Shown: positions 1 through 10,747 of the stretch, piece by piece
Numbering within the stretch: position 1 is the first letter of the stretch
Layout of the letters: the number at the start of each line of letters is the position of its first letter
Source of the DNA: Rhynchopus euleeides
Lineage: Eukaryota > Euglenozoa > Diplonemea > Diplonemida > Diplonemidae
DNA: 64,000 bases
Assembly (NCBI GenBank): GCA_963210315.1
Contig: OY723324.1
Location: forward strand, 558,001-622,000
Reading direction: 5' to 3'
The notes under the pieces: model-generated
What the model was told of the DNA's origin: nothing
The model's input: the letters and a program-made list of their open reading frames with translations, nothing else
Database searches by the model: none
Position numbers and translations under genes: made by a program

Positions 1-1576
1 GAGACCAACGAATAACATGTCCTGCAGGGAATCCCCAGCAGGTGATAGATTTGGGATGGTTTTCGGGGATATGGCGGGTGGGCTGCAGGAGCTGCCGCCA
101 CCTGGGCCGTCAATTCACCCATCCTCATGATCCAGCAGTGCCGTTTGCTTGCTCTCCCCCAACCCCCGTGCATTCTCCGCCAAAGTACCTCCCACCGCCC
201 CTCCCCCCTAGCCACGGCACACAGCGGCAGGGACTCTTGCTTTTTTGCTGTGCATAGAACAGCAGAACTGCAATGAAGGTCTCTTAGATGCCGATGAGAA
301 GACACAGAGTTAGGTTGGCAATACATATGCAGATGAAAAACCCCAGGTGGTGCTGTGTGTGAGATATAGTGTGAACTGTCAAAGGCAAAGTCAAAAAAAA
401 ACCTTCTGTGTAGTTTTCAGACCTGGTGTTGATGATGATGGTGTTTGCTGTTGAGTGTGTGAGGTCCCCCGTCTCATGGTCACATGCTATGCTTCTGTGT
501 TTTATTATCTTGTTCGCCAACCTCATGGTTTCCCCGCCCCTCCCGTTGCAAGCTGTGCACCCCCCACCGACGGGACCTCCTTGCCAAAAGGGAACTCTGA
601 GGGGCGGCTCGATTCTCCTCCCAACACTTTCGGAAGCAAATCTCACCTCACACCGGCCGTATCGAGAGGTTTCGATCTGTGTGTTCTACACAGCGGAAAA
701 ACACAGAAGATGCAGCATCAGATTTTTGCTCGGTGTCAACCCACAGTGTGTAAAAAAATGATGGCCCTGTGGGAGCGTGGGTAGTGGCCACAAAATACGC
801 TTTCCGCGCCTGCAACATGCCCCGTCTCTATGGGGGTCTTCGCGAGTCTTCGCAAATATCCGGCAAAAGTTCGGCAATTTTTCACCTAAAAATAGGAGGA
901 AATGCACCAAAATGCACTTTTTCGGCTGTCTAGCGGAAGGTAACGAAGCCCCCTCTGGGGGCTGCGTGTCAGTCCCCAGAGAGGTCCCCAAAGAGGTCGC
1001 CCCCAAAGAGGTCGGGGCAGGAGTGCGTGGACCCGCAGCGCAAGGGGGGGGGGGGGGATTTTATGGTGGTGAAGTCTAGATGACCGGTTCCCGTCCCCAC
1101 CACCGCCAGGGCCTGGGTGGGGGGGGGGGGACCTATTGGGCAGATCTGTTGCCCCTCCATACGCCGCACCCCCCCCCCCCCCGGTCCGTCGCGTGATCCC
1201 CCACGCCCCACCTCCCAAATCCAGCCCCTCAACCTTTTTGTTCAACCGGGGGCTGTCCCCGTCTTTGCCCCCACCCGCCACGCCACACCCCCCCCCCCCC
1301 CCCCAACACAGGGGAACCCCGTCTCTCGCAAGAGCGGAGGGAGGGGCAGGAAAGGGGTGGTGTGTGTGCGTGCTCCTTACAGTGTAGGCAGGCACCAGAG
1401 TTTTTTTTTAACACCCCTGTGTGACTTACACTCAGCAAAAGCCAATAAGCTAGCTGCTCAGGCTCTACAGTATACACCCCTGCGCTCTGCGCCCTCCCCA
1501 CACCCCACCTCCGAAGGCTAAACGTGCGAGGGGTGGTGGTGGTGCCAGAGGGGGGCTGGGTGGGGTGGGTGACGGG
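1..1576. other. Upstream non-coding region with long G and C runs
   Basis: No convincing gene is seen here. The stretch 1040-1310 holds several long G or C homopolymers, and 972-1018 has a short degenerate array of GAGGTCCCC-like units. Short open frames on both strands are low-complexity Pro/Gly/Arg/His translations and do not look like proteins. The part just before 1577 is presumably promoter and 5' untranslated sequence of the large gene that follows. A candidate splice acceptor AG lies in the GGTGGTGCCAG run near 1550. Confidence 0.6.
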
Positions 1577-4500
1577 ATGGCGGTGGGGGGGACCCCACCA
1601 CCAGTCCCACCCGCTCCTGCCGCTGCACACCCGATGATACCGAGGACGCCTTCGCATGATAGGGTGGATCAGGCGCCGCCGCGCAGGGTGGGGAAGCCGC
1701 AGGGAGGGCCACCCCACAGCGGCAAGCCCAGGCAGGGCGGGGAGAAAGACCAGGCGATTCGGAAAAAGTACATCAAGGAGTTTGCGCTGCACCGCGTCCT
1801 CAGCGACAGCATGTCGCAGTGCCTCAAAGAGATGCCGGAGGACCCGTGCCTTTTCCTTGCGATGCGGCTGATGGAGGCAGCTGATGCGCGTGGCGGGGGC
1901 GCGCCCAACCCGAAGTGGGATGCCCTCCGTGTCGAGGCGAACGAACTGAGGGGGGTAATCAAATGCGCCTCCACCACCACCCCCGCCTCCACCCCGGCCC
2001 CTGCCCCGCTGGGCCCCGGGCCTGCCGAAGCGGAGGGTCTGGCGGGCGACGCGGCGCCCTCCTCATCCTCTACCAACTGCCTCTCGCCTGCAGATTCTGA
2101 CCTTTCCCTTGCATCGTGCGGGGCGAGCCAACACGGCAGCGAGCAGCGTGGTGTGGGGGCAGCTGGTCCTGGTCTGCCGAGCCCCAAGGCTGAGGCGAGG
2201 GGTGTTGCGTGTGTTGGGTATGTTGGGGGCCAGGCGCCTGACCTGGAGAAGGAGAGGCACGCTGTGGAGCTGGCAGAGCAGGCCCTCCGCAGCGAGAGGG
2301 AACAGCTCGCGCAGGAGAGGCAGGAGCTGGCGGCGCTGCGGAAGTCGCGTGTCTCTGTGAAGCACCACCCGCCTGCGCTGTCGCGGGCCTCCTCCAGCAG
2401 CTCTGAGATGGCAGCCTCCCCGAGGTGTAGGAAGGCTCTGCAGAATGGGTCCGGCGATGACACTGCGGTGGTGCGGATCCCGAGCGGAGATGTGGAGAGC
2501 TGCATTGCAACGCCAGCGTCAGTCAAAGTTGCGTCCCCACTCAAGGGGTCGTCACGCCACCACTTCGCGGAAGCCCTGGATGGGTCGAAAGGCACGACGC
2601 CAGGGAGTGGCATGCCGATAAGCCGGTCGGCGAAGCCCAGCAGCAGCATGCGGAAGCAGAGCCAGATCCAGGAGTTCCGTTCGCAGCTGCAGCTGCTGTC
2701 CAGCCACGCCCTCATCAGTCTAGAGGAGCTCGTCTCCGCCCTCGCGCCTTCCTGGAAGACGGTGGAGACCTGGGGGCTGGGCTCCTTCACCTCGCTATTC
2801 TACTCCCTCCTGAAGCAGCGGTGCGACGAGGCTTCGGAGAGGTTCAGCCGGTTCGACCTGCAGTACTCCTCGGCAGCCGAGGAGGTTGTGGTTCAGTCTG
2901 AGATGCTGCGGAGCATTGCCGATCTCATGGCTGACCCTCTCGGGTCCGCCGTGGTTGTGCACAACGAATGGAGGAGGCTTTCGCATGTTTTCCAACCGTG
3001 TCTGATCCGGTGGGAGCATTACGTCGCAGCCGCAGAGTGTTTTATCGAGGCTGTGAGCGACGTGAACAACAACATGTCGGGTTTCCTCGACAGCGCCCAT
3101 GTCAGCGCATGGCTCAGGCTGTTCGCTGCGATGGCTCAGGTCATCCATGAGGAGCACCACATCGTCGCAGCAGAGAACAGCAAGATATGGTATAAATACT
3201 CCGCCTCTGTCAGAATGGAATTAGCAGAGACCCTCAGTTACCCTGTCCAGGAGATGATACGCATCGGGGACTGTCTGGATACAATAGACGAGGACGAGCT
3301 CGCGGTGTACCTGGCCGCAAAGTTTCGAGACATGAGCTTTGGGAGGCCGCACAACGCATCGCACCTTGCCTCTATATGCGTCTCTGTGATATGCGGGATC
3401 CGCGACGCGACTTTCCTCGGGGACTGCGTCCGCATCATCCCCTGGGCAAAGGCGCTCAAGCTGTCCCACCACGATTGCGAATCCCTCGGGCCTGTCATAC
3501 ACTCCTTCCTCAGCTGCCCCAGCGAGCAGTGGTTCACTCTGTGGAAGTCAATCAGCATCCACCTGTCAGACTCCTACGGCCCTCCAGCTCGGAGGTTGCA
3601 TGTCCCGCCAGCAGCGCTCCTCGCTGTGGAGGTGCACTGGAGGTGTATGCGGAAAAAGGACGGCTTTGCCGATGCAATCCACTGCCTCCCCTCGGGGCCT
3701 TCAGTGTACGCCTGCCTTGCAGCCTGCGTGCAGAACCTCTCCTGTGTGGACCGCATCCACGAAGCCCTCCTTGCGCTGAAGGAGAAGGGTTCCTCCATCG
3801 CACCCCGGCATGTCCCCGTCCTGTGGAGCCTTATCCAAACTGAAATGGTCAAAGCAAACGAGGGCACTGCCATCACAGAGTCCGCAGGGGTAGGTTGGAG
3901 TGCGCTGTGGGGTATAGTAGTGCATTGCATCTCGGATTCCAGCGGGGCGCTGGAGGGGTCCCAGGTGGGGGTTGATGCGAAGGCGGGTGGCGATGTGTGC
4001 TTTGAGTCGTGCCTCTCGATGTGGGAGTCGTTCAACGCGGAGACCCGTGGGCACTTCGCGTCGGCGCTGGCGTCAAACCTAGGTCTCACAGCCTACTCCG
4101 CGCGGGTGATGCACCTTCTGCTGCAGTCATTCTTCACCGCAGGGCATCAGTGTTTTAGAAGGGGCGCCTCGTCGGCACTGCGTGATGACAGCTTCACCCA
4201 CACTGCCCTCACAGTGCAAACGCTGCCCACTGAACAGGTCCTGATTCATGCGGTTGAGACTGGCCTAAGCAATACCCCGCACGACGCCTCCGCTGTCAGC
4301 AGATGGGCGAGCCTGCTGGAGGGGCTGCCCTTCTCCACAAGGGGGAACCTGAAGCAGACCCGGGATCCTCCCGTGAAGATCCCGATGTTTGCCTACCCCC
4401 TGATAACGGAGAATGCGGATGAGATGGTCACCGCGATCACCGCGGCGCTCGATGATACCTCGGTGGCGGGAGCGTCTGCCGCCCTGTCGAAGCTGTTCAG

Positions 4501-7500
4501 CCAGAAGGTGGCCACAACTATAAAATCCGCGCTGAAACACGCCGTGTCCGTCCTGGGGTGCGAGGTGAGTGATCTGATCACGGCTATCAGGAAAGAGAGC
4601 GTCAGGCTGGGCCCTGAGGGGCAGACAGCTTATGAGATTCTCGCCGAAACGCTGGACACTCTGTCACTGCAGCGGCTGCCGTCGAGGTTGAGCCTGAGCT
4701 TTGACGTCTCGAAATTTGACGCGAGCACAGGGCAGAGGCACTGCGTCGCGCAGCCCAGCGGCTTGAAGCCTGCGGAGCTGGACCTGATCCACGCGTCGTG
4801 GAATCGGATGCGCATCAAAGGGTGCATCATCGAGGTGCTCTTCCTCCACGCCTCCCTCTCCCTCCCGGAGCTCCGGGTCTCCCCCCTGATGTTCAAGCTG
4901 CACACCCTGTCGGAGCTGGCGCATGCGGTCCTCTCCCAGATCTCCCCCACCACAAACCCAGAGAGGCTGCAGCACCTGAAGCGCGCCGTATTCAAATATC
5001 TCTATGAGCTAGGGATGAAACCACACTACCTCGAACAGATCCTCGCCTCAGTGTTCCCGGTGATATACCGATTCGACCCCGGCGTCTGCGACGAGGTGAC
5101 AGAGGCATGGGGCAGAGCCCTGCAGGTGGCTGTCTTCCCCTCCCTGGAGACCTCGCTGATGCCGGGGTGGAAGATGTCCTCTGTGGTTGCCTCGGTGCTG
5201 GAGTGCCCATCTTACAACCACACGGATTTTGTCAACGATGTTGTCGCGCTCTACGAAGAGAGGTGTGCGGAGCGGAAGGAAAGCGCCGCCGACACACCGA
5301 GATCGACCGCATCTGGGGAGGACACCCTTGATCCCGAACGGAAGGGCATCACCAGCGAGGATGTGCGCAGCGTCTGCCTCCTCATGACAAACATCGCCCT
5401 CGGTGGGTACTCCTCCGGGGCCATTCAGGTGCTCAACCAAAACCCCCTCTGCCTGAACCCGGCAGAGTTCTCCAGATTTGAATCCGGCTTCCTCACCCTC
5501 TTTGTGAAGTACGGCGGGGGGGACCAGGAGGTGCAGGACATATGGGAGAGGACATTCACCTCTGTTCGAGTCCTTCTCCCCAGGCTGAACAATGCCCCGC
5601 CCGAGCCGCAGCCTGCCACGGCTATCTCGGGCTCCGATGCAATCGCCTTTGCGCTAACGCAGAAATACTGGCAAGACATGGCGCAGGTGAAGCACGTCGT
5701 TATCGCCCACTTCTACGTCGGACTCAAGAGAGACCACCCCCTGCTGGGTGCGGTGTGGGACCACCTCCCCCTGCACGAGGTTGTGGACCGGTTCATCTGG
5801 CTGATCGACACGATGTTCCTTTCTGAAGCCCTCCGAAACTCCCTCCTGCACTGCGCCGGTGAGAGGTGGCAGCGGGAGGGTGTCATCGATTCCGTCTTCT
5901 CCAGGATCCCCACTGCGCTCATCTCAAGCTTTCACCACTTCAACCCGAGGATGAATAAGGTGACGGAAAGGGCCTGGCTCCTCATGCTGAACAGCGCACA
6001 GGAGATCATGGCCTCCACGGTTATCGGAAAGGTGCTGAAACCCCCTACCTCCCAGGAGGTAGCCGCCCTCCTGCGCACGGTCCACATCAGCCCCACCGTC
6101 GAAGAGAGGTTCCAGGCCTCCCTTAAGCTCCTCGACCCGAACTGCCCCCACGACGCTTCCGTCGGTGCTGTCTCCATCGCTGTCGACTCCCTGGAGGAAT
6201 GCCGCTCCGCTTCAAATGATCTCCTCCTGCTCCTCCCGCCTGCGGACCCCACCCAGGCACACCGGATCTGGGCAATAGTGCAGGCCCTGGCGAGCTGCCT
6301 CCCCGGGAAGGGGGAGCCCCGAACCAACGAGGGGGAAACCACCTGGAGGAAGCTGTTTTTATACCGGATCGCACCGCAGCTGATCTGGTCGATGGAGAGG
6401 GTTCAGACGCGGAACGGCAGTGCCTCCGCTAGCCAACACCACCACCCCGCGCCGGGCCCGGCGCTGGGAGAGGTATCGCAACTCTTCCTCGGGATGTGCG
6501 TCTTCGCCCAAGAGTATTATAGAGATCGGTGCAAGCTGGAGGCAAACTTCTGGAGCTGCTTCCAACACGCTGCGGGCATCCACCCCGCCAAGACGTATGT
6601 GGATCTGCTCCAGAGCGTGGAGCACAACGGGGGCTTGTTCACGCTGCTCGGGAAAATTGCATCTTTCGGATCCGAATGGGCCTGTCGGGAGGGCTGGCTG
6701 CAGGACTCAGCCTTATGCCTTGCGGGAATCTTCGATGCATCTCAGGTCGGTGAGATGTTGGAATCTCTCGGGCGTGCCTTCACCCTCCAGCTCTCCGGGA
6801 TGAAGAAGGCGCTCGCCGCAGCGCATGTCGACGCATCCCGCCTCTGCGCAGCGGTGCCCGAGGTTCTCGAGATCTACCTCCCCGAAGCAGCGGCTGCCGC
6901 TGTGCGATGCCTCACAACCTCCAGCCAGATCTACCAGAGCCTCGAACAGGGCGCTGCCCCACGCCTCTGGGGGAAAGTCGCCTCAGGGCTCAGCGAATGC
7001 CTCAGCCCAGCCCAGGTCAGGTTTGTGTGTGAGCGGTGGGCAGATCTGGACAAGACGCGGTATCTGCAGGGCGTGCAGGATCATCTCGCCCGTCTCTCGC
7101 CCACCACGTCGGCAGCGCTGTCCACCGAGACCCTGACAAAGTTGGCGTTCACAGTTCTAGATGAAGCTGTGAAGTCAACCGAGCCTGCGCAGGGCCTTTT
7201 CCAACAGGTTGCAGAGGAGTTAGCGCTGTCCGGCATGACTCACTCCCATTTCAACATCCTGATGTGCTCGATTGTGGAGTCCATGATGGACCTCCAGTTC
7301 GCAGAGCTGTCGGAAAACGGGACAGACGAGCTGGATGAGTTGCGGGACACGTGGGTGGCCGGGGTGGCAGCTGTTGTGGGGGCTGTCCGCACGTTGCTCC
7401 CCCGTAACCTCGTGCCGTTCCGTGAGAGGCTGGGCCACCTGCAGAGGGTGCTGCAACGGGTGAAGCACACGCCCACTCAGTGGACCGACGTGTCACACAG

Positions 7501-7807
7501 CATCGAGTCGTATATTTCGAGCATCTCACACACCGAGACGATAAATGCGTTGCGCATCATCCACGAAGCGATACTCTGCATAGGATCGCATTCACCTCTG
7601 GAACCCGTGCTGGGGTCTGTGCGTGATGTGGTGCACAGCATCAACGAAGATGCTGTGATCCAGATCGGCGACACCCTCGGAGTCCTCAAGGACACCGAGC
7701 CCCTGCTCGACATATGGTGCCTCCTCATTGCGACAGCTGTGGCCTATTGCCCAGGTGACGCAACACCAACGCACCCTATTGGGATGGCTGGCAGTGCCAG
7801 CATGTGA
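1577..7807 (+). CDS. Giant RIIa/Dpy-30-domain protein with globin-like helical repeats
   Basis: One uninterrupted frame of 2,076 residues. I start at the ATG at 1577, because the frame upstream opens only with GTG. Residues about 61-104 (YIKEFALHRVL, then EMPEDPCLFLAMRL) match the RIIa/Dpy-30 dimerisation-docking fold, which in known proteins binds amphipathic helices of anchoring or axonemal partners. A short coiled coil follows at about 222-257 (LEKERHAVELAEQAL). From about residue 370 to the end the chain is helical. A pattern recurs resembling the G and H helices of globins: a Gly-hydrophobic-x-Pro-like turn, an amphipathic helix, then an acidic stretch with a Trp or aromatic helix. Examples are LGMKPHYLEQIL then EVTEAWGRALQVA (about 1150-1185), and LSGMTHSHFNILM then LRDTWVAGVAAVV (about 1883-1935). 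I count about ten such blocks. No proximal His is seen where I could align by eye, so haem binding is doubtful. The globin assignment is inference; the docking domain is better supported. A flagellar or scaffold role is possible but not shown. Confidence 0.85.
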   Translation: MAVGGTPPPVPPAPAAAHPMIPRTPSHDRVDQAPPRRVGKPQGGPPHSGKPRQGGEKDQAIRKKYIKEFALHRVLSDSMSQCLKEMPEDPCLFLAMRLMEAADARGGGAPNPKWDALRVEANELRGVIKCASTTTPASTPAPAPLGPGPAEAEGLAGDAAPSSSSTNCLSPADSDLSLASCGASQHGSEQRGVGAAGPGLPSPKAEARGVACVGYVGGQAPDLEKERHAVELAEQALRSEREQLAQERQELAALRKSRVSVKHHPPALSRASSSSSEMAASPRCRKALQNGSGDDTAVVRIPSGDVESCIATPASVKVASPLKGSSRHHFAEALDGSKGTTPGSGMPISRSAKPSSSMRKQSQIQEFRSQLQLLSSHALISLEELVSALAPSWKTVETWGLGSFTSLFYSLLKQRCDEASERFSRFDLQYSSAAEEVVVQSEMLRSIADLMADPLGSAVVVHNEWRRLSHVFQPCLIRWEHYVAAAECFIEAVSDVNNNMSGFLDSAHVSAWLRLFAAMAQVIHEEHHIVAAENSKIWYKYSASVRMELAETLSYPVQEMIRIGDCLDTIDEDELAVYLAAKFRDMSFGRPHNASHLASICVSVICGIRDATFLGDCVRIIPWAKALKLSHHDCESLGPVIHSFLSCPSEQWFTLWKSISIHLSDSYGPPARRLHVPPAALLAVEVHWRCMRKKDGFADAIHCLPSGPSVYACLAACVQNLSCVDRIHEALLALKEKGSSIAPRHVPVLWSLIQTEMVKANEGTAITESAGVGWSALWGIVVHCISDSSGALEGSQVGVDAKAGGDVCFESCLSMWESFNAETRGHFASALASNLGLTAYSARVMHLLLQSFFTAGHQCFRRGASSALRDDSFTHTALTVQTLPTEQVLIHAVETGLSNTPHDASAVSRWASLLEGLPFSTRGNLKQTRDPPVKIPMFAYPLITENADEMVTAITAALDDTSVAGASAALSKLFSQKVATTIKSALKHAVSVLGCEVSDLITAIRKESVRLGPEGQTAYEILAETLDTLSLQRLPSRLSLSFDVSKFDASTGQRHCVAQPSGLKPAELDLIHASWNRMRIKGCIIEVLFLHASLSLPELRVSPLMFKLHTLSELAHAVLSQISPTTNPERLQHLKRAVFKYLYELGMKPHYLEQILASVFPVIYRFDPGVCDEVTEAWGRALQVAVFPSLETSLMPGWKMSSVVASVLECPSYNHTDFVNDVVALYEERCAERKESAADTPRSTASGEDTLDPERKGITSEDVRSVCLLMTNIALGGYSSGAIQVLNQNPLCLNPAEFSRFESGFLTLFVKYGGGDQEVQDIWERTFTSVRVLLPRLNNAPPEPQPATAISGSDAIAFALTQKYWQDMAQVKHVVIAHFYVGLKRDHPLLGAVWDHLPLHEVVDRFIWLIDTMFLSEALRNSLLHCAGERWQREGVIDSVFSRIPTALISSFHHFNPRMNKVTERAWLLMLNSAQEIMASTVIGKVLKPPTSQEVAALLRTVHISPTVEERFQASLKLLDPNCPHDASVGAVSIAVDSLEECRSASNDLLLLLPPADPTQAHRIWAIVQALASCLPGKGEPRTNEGETTWRKLFLYRIAPQLIWSMERVQTRNGSASASQHHHPAPGPALGEVSQLFLGMCVFAQEYYRDRCKLEANFWSCFQHAAGIHPAKTYVDLLQSVEHNGGLFTLLGKIASFGSEWACREGWLQDSALCLAGIFDASQVGEMLESLGRAFTLQLSGMKKALAAAHVDASRLCAAVPEVLEIYLPEAAAAAVRCLTTSSQIYQSLEQGAAPRLWGKVASGLSECLSPAQVRFVCERWADLDKTRYLQGVQDHLARLSPTTSAALSTETLTKLAFTVLDEAVKSTEPAQGLFQQVAEELALSGMTHSHFNILMCSIVESMMDLQFAELSENGTDELDELRDTWVAGVAAVVGAVRTLLPRNLVPFRERLGHLQRVLQRVKHTPTQWTDVSHSIESYISSISHTETINALRIIHEAILCIGSHSPLEPVLGSVRDVVHSINEDAVIQIGDTLGVLKDTEPLLDIWCLLIATAVAYCPGDATPTHPIGMAGSASM

Positions 7808-9216
7808 CGAACGGGGATAGGTAGGGGGGTGGGAAGGAGTGGGGACATCTGCATTGCAAGATGAGGGGAGGGAGGTTCGTGCGTGTTCTCGTTTGTCACA
7901 TTTTTTTCTGCCGCCACTTCGAGGTCATGAACGGGGGTGGGGGGGGGGGGGGCGGTGGGCCTCACTGACGTTGCATGGCCCTGCCGGAGGAGGCAGAGCC
8001 CTGCCCACATCCGGCGGGGTCTCGGGGGGTCGGGCACAGCCCAACAAGCAGCGGGATTGTGTGGCCTCCCCCACGGCCCCGTGCGGGCCGTCTGGGCTGG
8101 GCTGGGATGTGATGCTTGGGCTGAGCTGAGTGTGTCCAAAGTCCCAGTTCTGCGCCCCAATTTGCTGGCAGTTCCTTCTGAACAATGTCCGAACGCATCC
8201 TGCAAAGCAGGCTCCGGAGAGGTGCTCGCCAATGTGGAACATTGTGCTGGTGTTGGGCGTGGGCGGGTGGGTGGAGGGTGGTGATCTCTGGCCGTTGCCT
8301 ATCGTCGCCTCTGGTTTCTTCTGCGTTTTAGAACCCAGTCGGCGTTCCGTTCGTTTCACTTCGCCCGCCCCATGCAGATTCGTGTGGGCGGAGTTCACAG
8401 TGATTTTCCCCCGTGGCGAAAAAATAAAATTTCGCAAAAAAAAAAATCTCTGGAAAAATCGTCCGGCGAAAAAAGTTTTTTCGCCACGGGGGTTTTTGGT
8501 GGGAATTTTTCAGGGGGTCTGGGGAGAGGTCCTGGAGGAAAAAAAATCAGGCCCAGGAAAAAAATGGGAGGGCCTGCTCTGTGAGCCCCACCAAGCAGTC
8601 ACAGATTGGCAGGACAAGACCTGCAGAGGGTGGCTGCAAAGAACAGATGTTCACTACCGTGGCCTCCGGCGGCTGGGGGGCTCCGCCCCCCAGACCCCCC
8701 CTGTCGCGTGTGCCTGTCTCGCAAGTCCTTGGGCGTATGCGACTGGCCATCTCCGCGTAGTCTCGGGCGCGCGAAGCGCGCCCGAGAAAAAATTTTCCGG
8801 GTGAGAAAAAATTTTTTCGCCGGCATTTTTGAGATTTTCAGCGGAGAGGAAAATCACTGGGAGTTCAATGAAAAAAAAAACGAGATCATCAGTCGCAGGA
8901 AAAGGACAGTTGTCTGGGTTTCCTTCATCCGATTTCTTAGTGGCACGGGCGGGCGGCCGTGTTGACACACGGCGATGCTTTTCCATTCATGTTGTACCAT
9001 TAGTAATAGATGGCCCGATGAATTGATGTGTTGGTGCAAGGCTATTTTGGGCCATTGTGGCATATTTTTTCTCCTCGGCCACCATTTTGCTTCAGATTTC
9101 GTTTTTTTTACACAAACAATCTTGCTTGTGACAGTAAACAATAGGCTGTTGGCAGCGTGCAGTGCAACATACATAATTCCATGAACAGATATATTGCATA
9201 GTGCGCACAAACAAAA
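7808..9216. other. Intergenic region with a stem-loop and a dispersed repeat copy
   Basis: No gene is supported. There is a G run at 7930-7955. At 8405-8492 a CCCCGTGGCGAAAAAA segment pairs with its complement TTTTTTCGCCACGGGG, which would fold into a long hairpin. Another hairpin (GGGCGCGCGAAGCGCGCCC) lies at about 8764-8783. Position 8641-8702 carries one copy of the GC-rich stem-loop repeat described separately. Around 9106-9205 is a roughly 100-bp segment that recurs in diverged form at 10516-10615. Confidence 0.55.
8641..8702 (+). repeat. GC-rich stem-loop dispersed repeat, copy 1
   Basis: Contains CTACCGTGGCCTCCGGCGG followed by a perfect hairpin GGGGGGCTCCGCCCCCC. The same module is found reversed at 24494-24556 and 24666-24723, and forward at 53974-54037 and 54144-54208. 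The sequence just after this copy (CTGTCTCGCAAGTCC) also resembles the sequence after copy 4, so the repeat unit is longer than the hairpin. Confidence 0.8.
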
Positions 9217-9510
9217 ATGTCCGATAGGGCGAAGTTCGACCTGGAGCTGGTTGACTGGAGCCGCATCCCCTCGGTGGAGTACCCAGCTGACGCCGCCCCG
9301 GCCTCCACATCGACGGACTGCGTCCTCGTCCCCTCATGCAATGAAGGAGGAAATGGAACACAGAGAACGCATGTCCGATTTGAGTTTACGGCACGCGGGA
9401 GTGCCGTAATTGCAGAGCCACATCTCACCTCATCACAGGTCGAGGTGTGTGCGTTTCACCACAACCTCTCCCTTCCCCATTCCCCCGTGTTCAGTGATAT
9501 GTGTCGATAG
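9217..9510 (+). CDS. Small ORF, possible first exon, unrecognised
   Basis: An ATG-started 97-residue frame. The first 35 or so residues (for example FDLELVDWSRIPSVEYPAD) look like natural protein: acidic, aromatic and not low-complexity. The remainder runs into a stretch that is duplicated about 360 bp downstream and reads like non-coding sequence. It could be the first exon of a gene whose other exons I cannot find, a fragment, or chance. No domain is recognised. Confidence 0.25.
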   Translation: MSDRAKFDLELVDWSRIPSVEYPADAAPASTSTDCVLVPSCNEGGNGTQRTHVRFEFTARGSAVIAEPHLTSSQVEVCAFHHNLSLPHSPVFSDMCR

Positions 9511-9880
9511 TGTTCCATTTTGTGTTGTCAGTTAGGCGTGGAGCCAAACTCAGGACAATTGTTGATCCTGCCGTGTTGATCCTTCCAAACATTTCACACC
9601 TTCGGCAGGCGTGTGGGTGTGTTCAGCGTATGAACAACAACTGCCGTTGACCCCCTTCTCTCTTGCGATTCACCGAGTTGCATCTTTCTATCACTTCATG
9701 CAATGCAGGAGGAAATCGAACGCAAGGGATCAGCACCCTGCATCAGGCAGGAAGAGCCACATCGCCTCCGCACAGGTCGGGGTGTGTGCGTGTCACAACC
9801 TCCGACCTTCCCCAGCTATACCGTATGGCTACCTATCGCAACGCACTTTGTCGATACCATCGTGCGTCGCAGAAAGCCAA
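9324..9880 (+). repeat. Diverged direct duplication, about 360 bp apart
   Basis: The block around 9330-9500 (CTCATGCAATGAAGGAGGAA, then GAGCCACATCTCACCTC and ACAGGTCGAGGTGTGTGCG) recurs at about 9693-9850 as CTTCATGCAATGCAGGAGGAA, GAGCCACATCGCCTCCGC and ACAGGTCGGGGTGTGTGCG, with substitutions and small gaps. This is an old duplication or two copies of an unnamed dispersed repeat. No coding function is apparent. From 9880 to 10298 I see only a CTTT-rich tract at 10203-10240. Confidence 0.55.
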
Positions 9881-10298
9881 GTCACCCCTCAAGCCACCCC
9901 TCCGGGCAATCGTTTTTCTCTTCTCCTTCATGTCCGTTGCCTCGCAGCACTTCCTAGAAGCGGACCACAGGGTTCGTTTCGCAAAGGTGCGACAGTGTGT
10001 ACCACTGCCGAACAGTGTTGAATGGGCTGATGCCTCCTGGCAGAAGCGTTGCCAACATGGCCTGTTCTTACAAATCGTGCCTGTCTGTGCGTGAGGCGAA
10101 ACGTGGTTGCCAGCAATGCTCAGGACTTATTGAAGCCGGGGGTCTGTCCTGTGCACACACTCATCTGCTCACTCGGCATACCGCCCATCCTTCATCTCAA
10201 CCGTTTCTTTCTTTCTTTCTTTCCTTCTTTCTCTCTGTTTTTAACCCAAACAAGCTTGCTTGTCGCAGCGAAAGAATCAGGGTGCAAGTCCAAACATA

Positions 10299-10506
10299 CA
10301 CGGTGGACTCCAGCGGGGGTAGGGTAACCCTTTTCGGGAGTCTCAACTAGCGGGAGTCTCGGACTCCCGCTAGCGGGAGTCTTTAGCCTAAATTAGCTGG
10401 AAAATAGACTCCCGCTAGCGGGAGTCTCCAGTACATACTGCAGAAAAAGACACCCTCTCAGACTCCCGCTCCCAGACTCCCGCTAGGGTGGCTGGAGTCC
10501 ACCGTG
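10299..10506. mobile_element. Short foldback element with CACGGTGG ends, TA duplication
   Basis: The left end CACGGTGGACTCCAGC is the exact reverse complement of the right end GCTGGAGTCCACCGTG. TA flanks each side (10297-10298 and 10507-10508), as expected of a 2-bp target duplication. The interior is a set of self-complementary ACTCCCGCTAGCGGGAGT units, so the 208-bp element can fold almost completely. It is non-coding. Its outer 8 bp are shared with the much larger AT-rich palindromes at 10748 and 22265, suggesting mobilisation by a related transposase. Confidence 0.8.
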
Positions 10507-10747
10507 TAACCTAAAAAATTTGCGCAAACGACCTTGCTTGTTATAGTCAACAACAGGCCGTTGTAAGCGCAATGCAGCATACACTATCCCCAAGTGTATT
10601 GTAAAGTGCGCACAAAACACTGCTTAACCTGCGGTAACATCTGGATCTACACTGCTCAAGAACGTTACAATTACAAGTCCGTTCCGCCTGGCTTCCGCCC
10701 GGCGCTGTTATTTTGTGTGGGGGGGGGGAGGGGGGGGGGCTCAAAGA

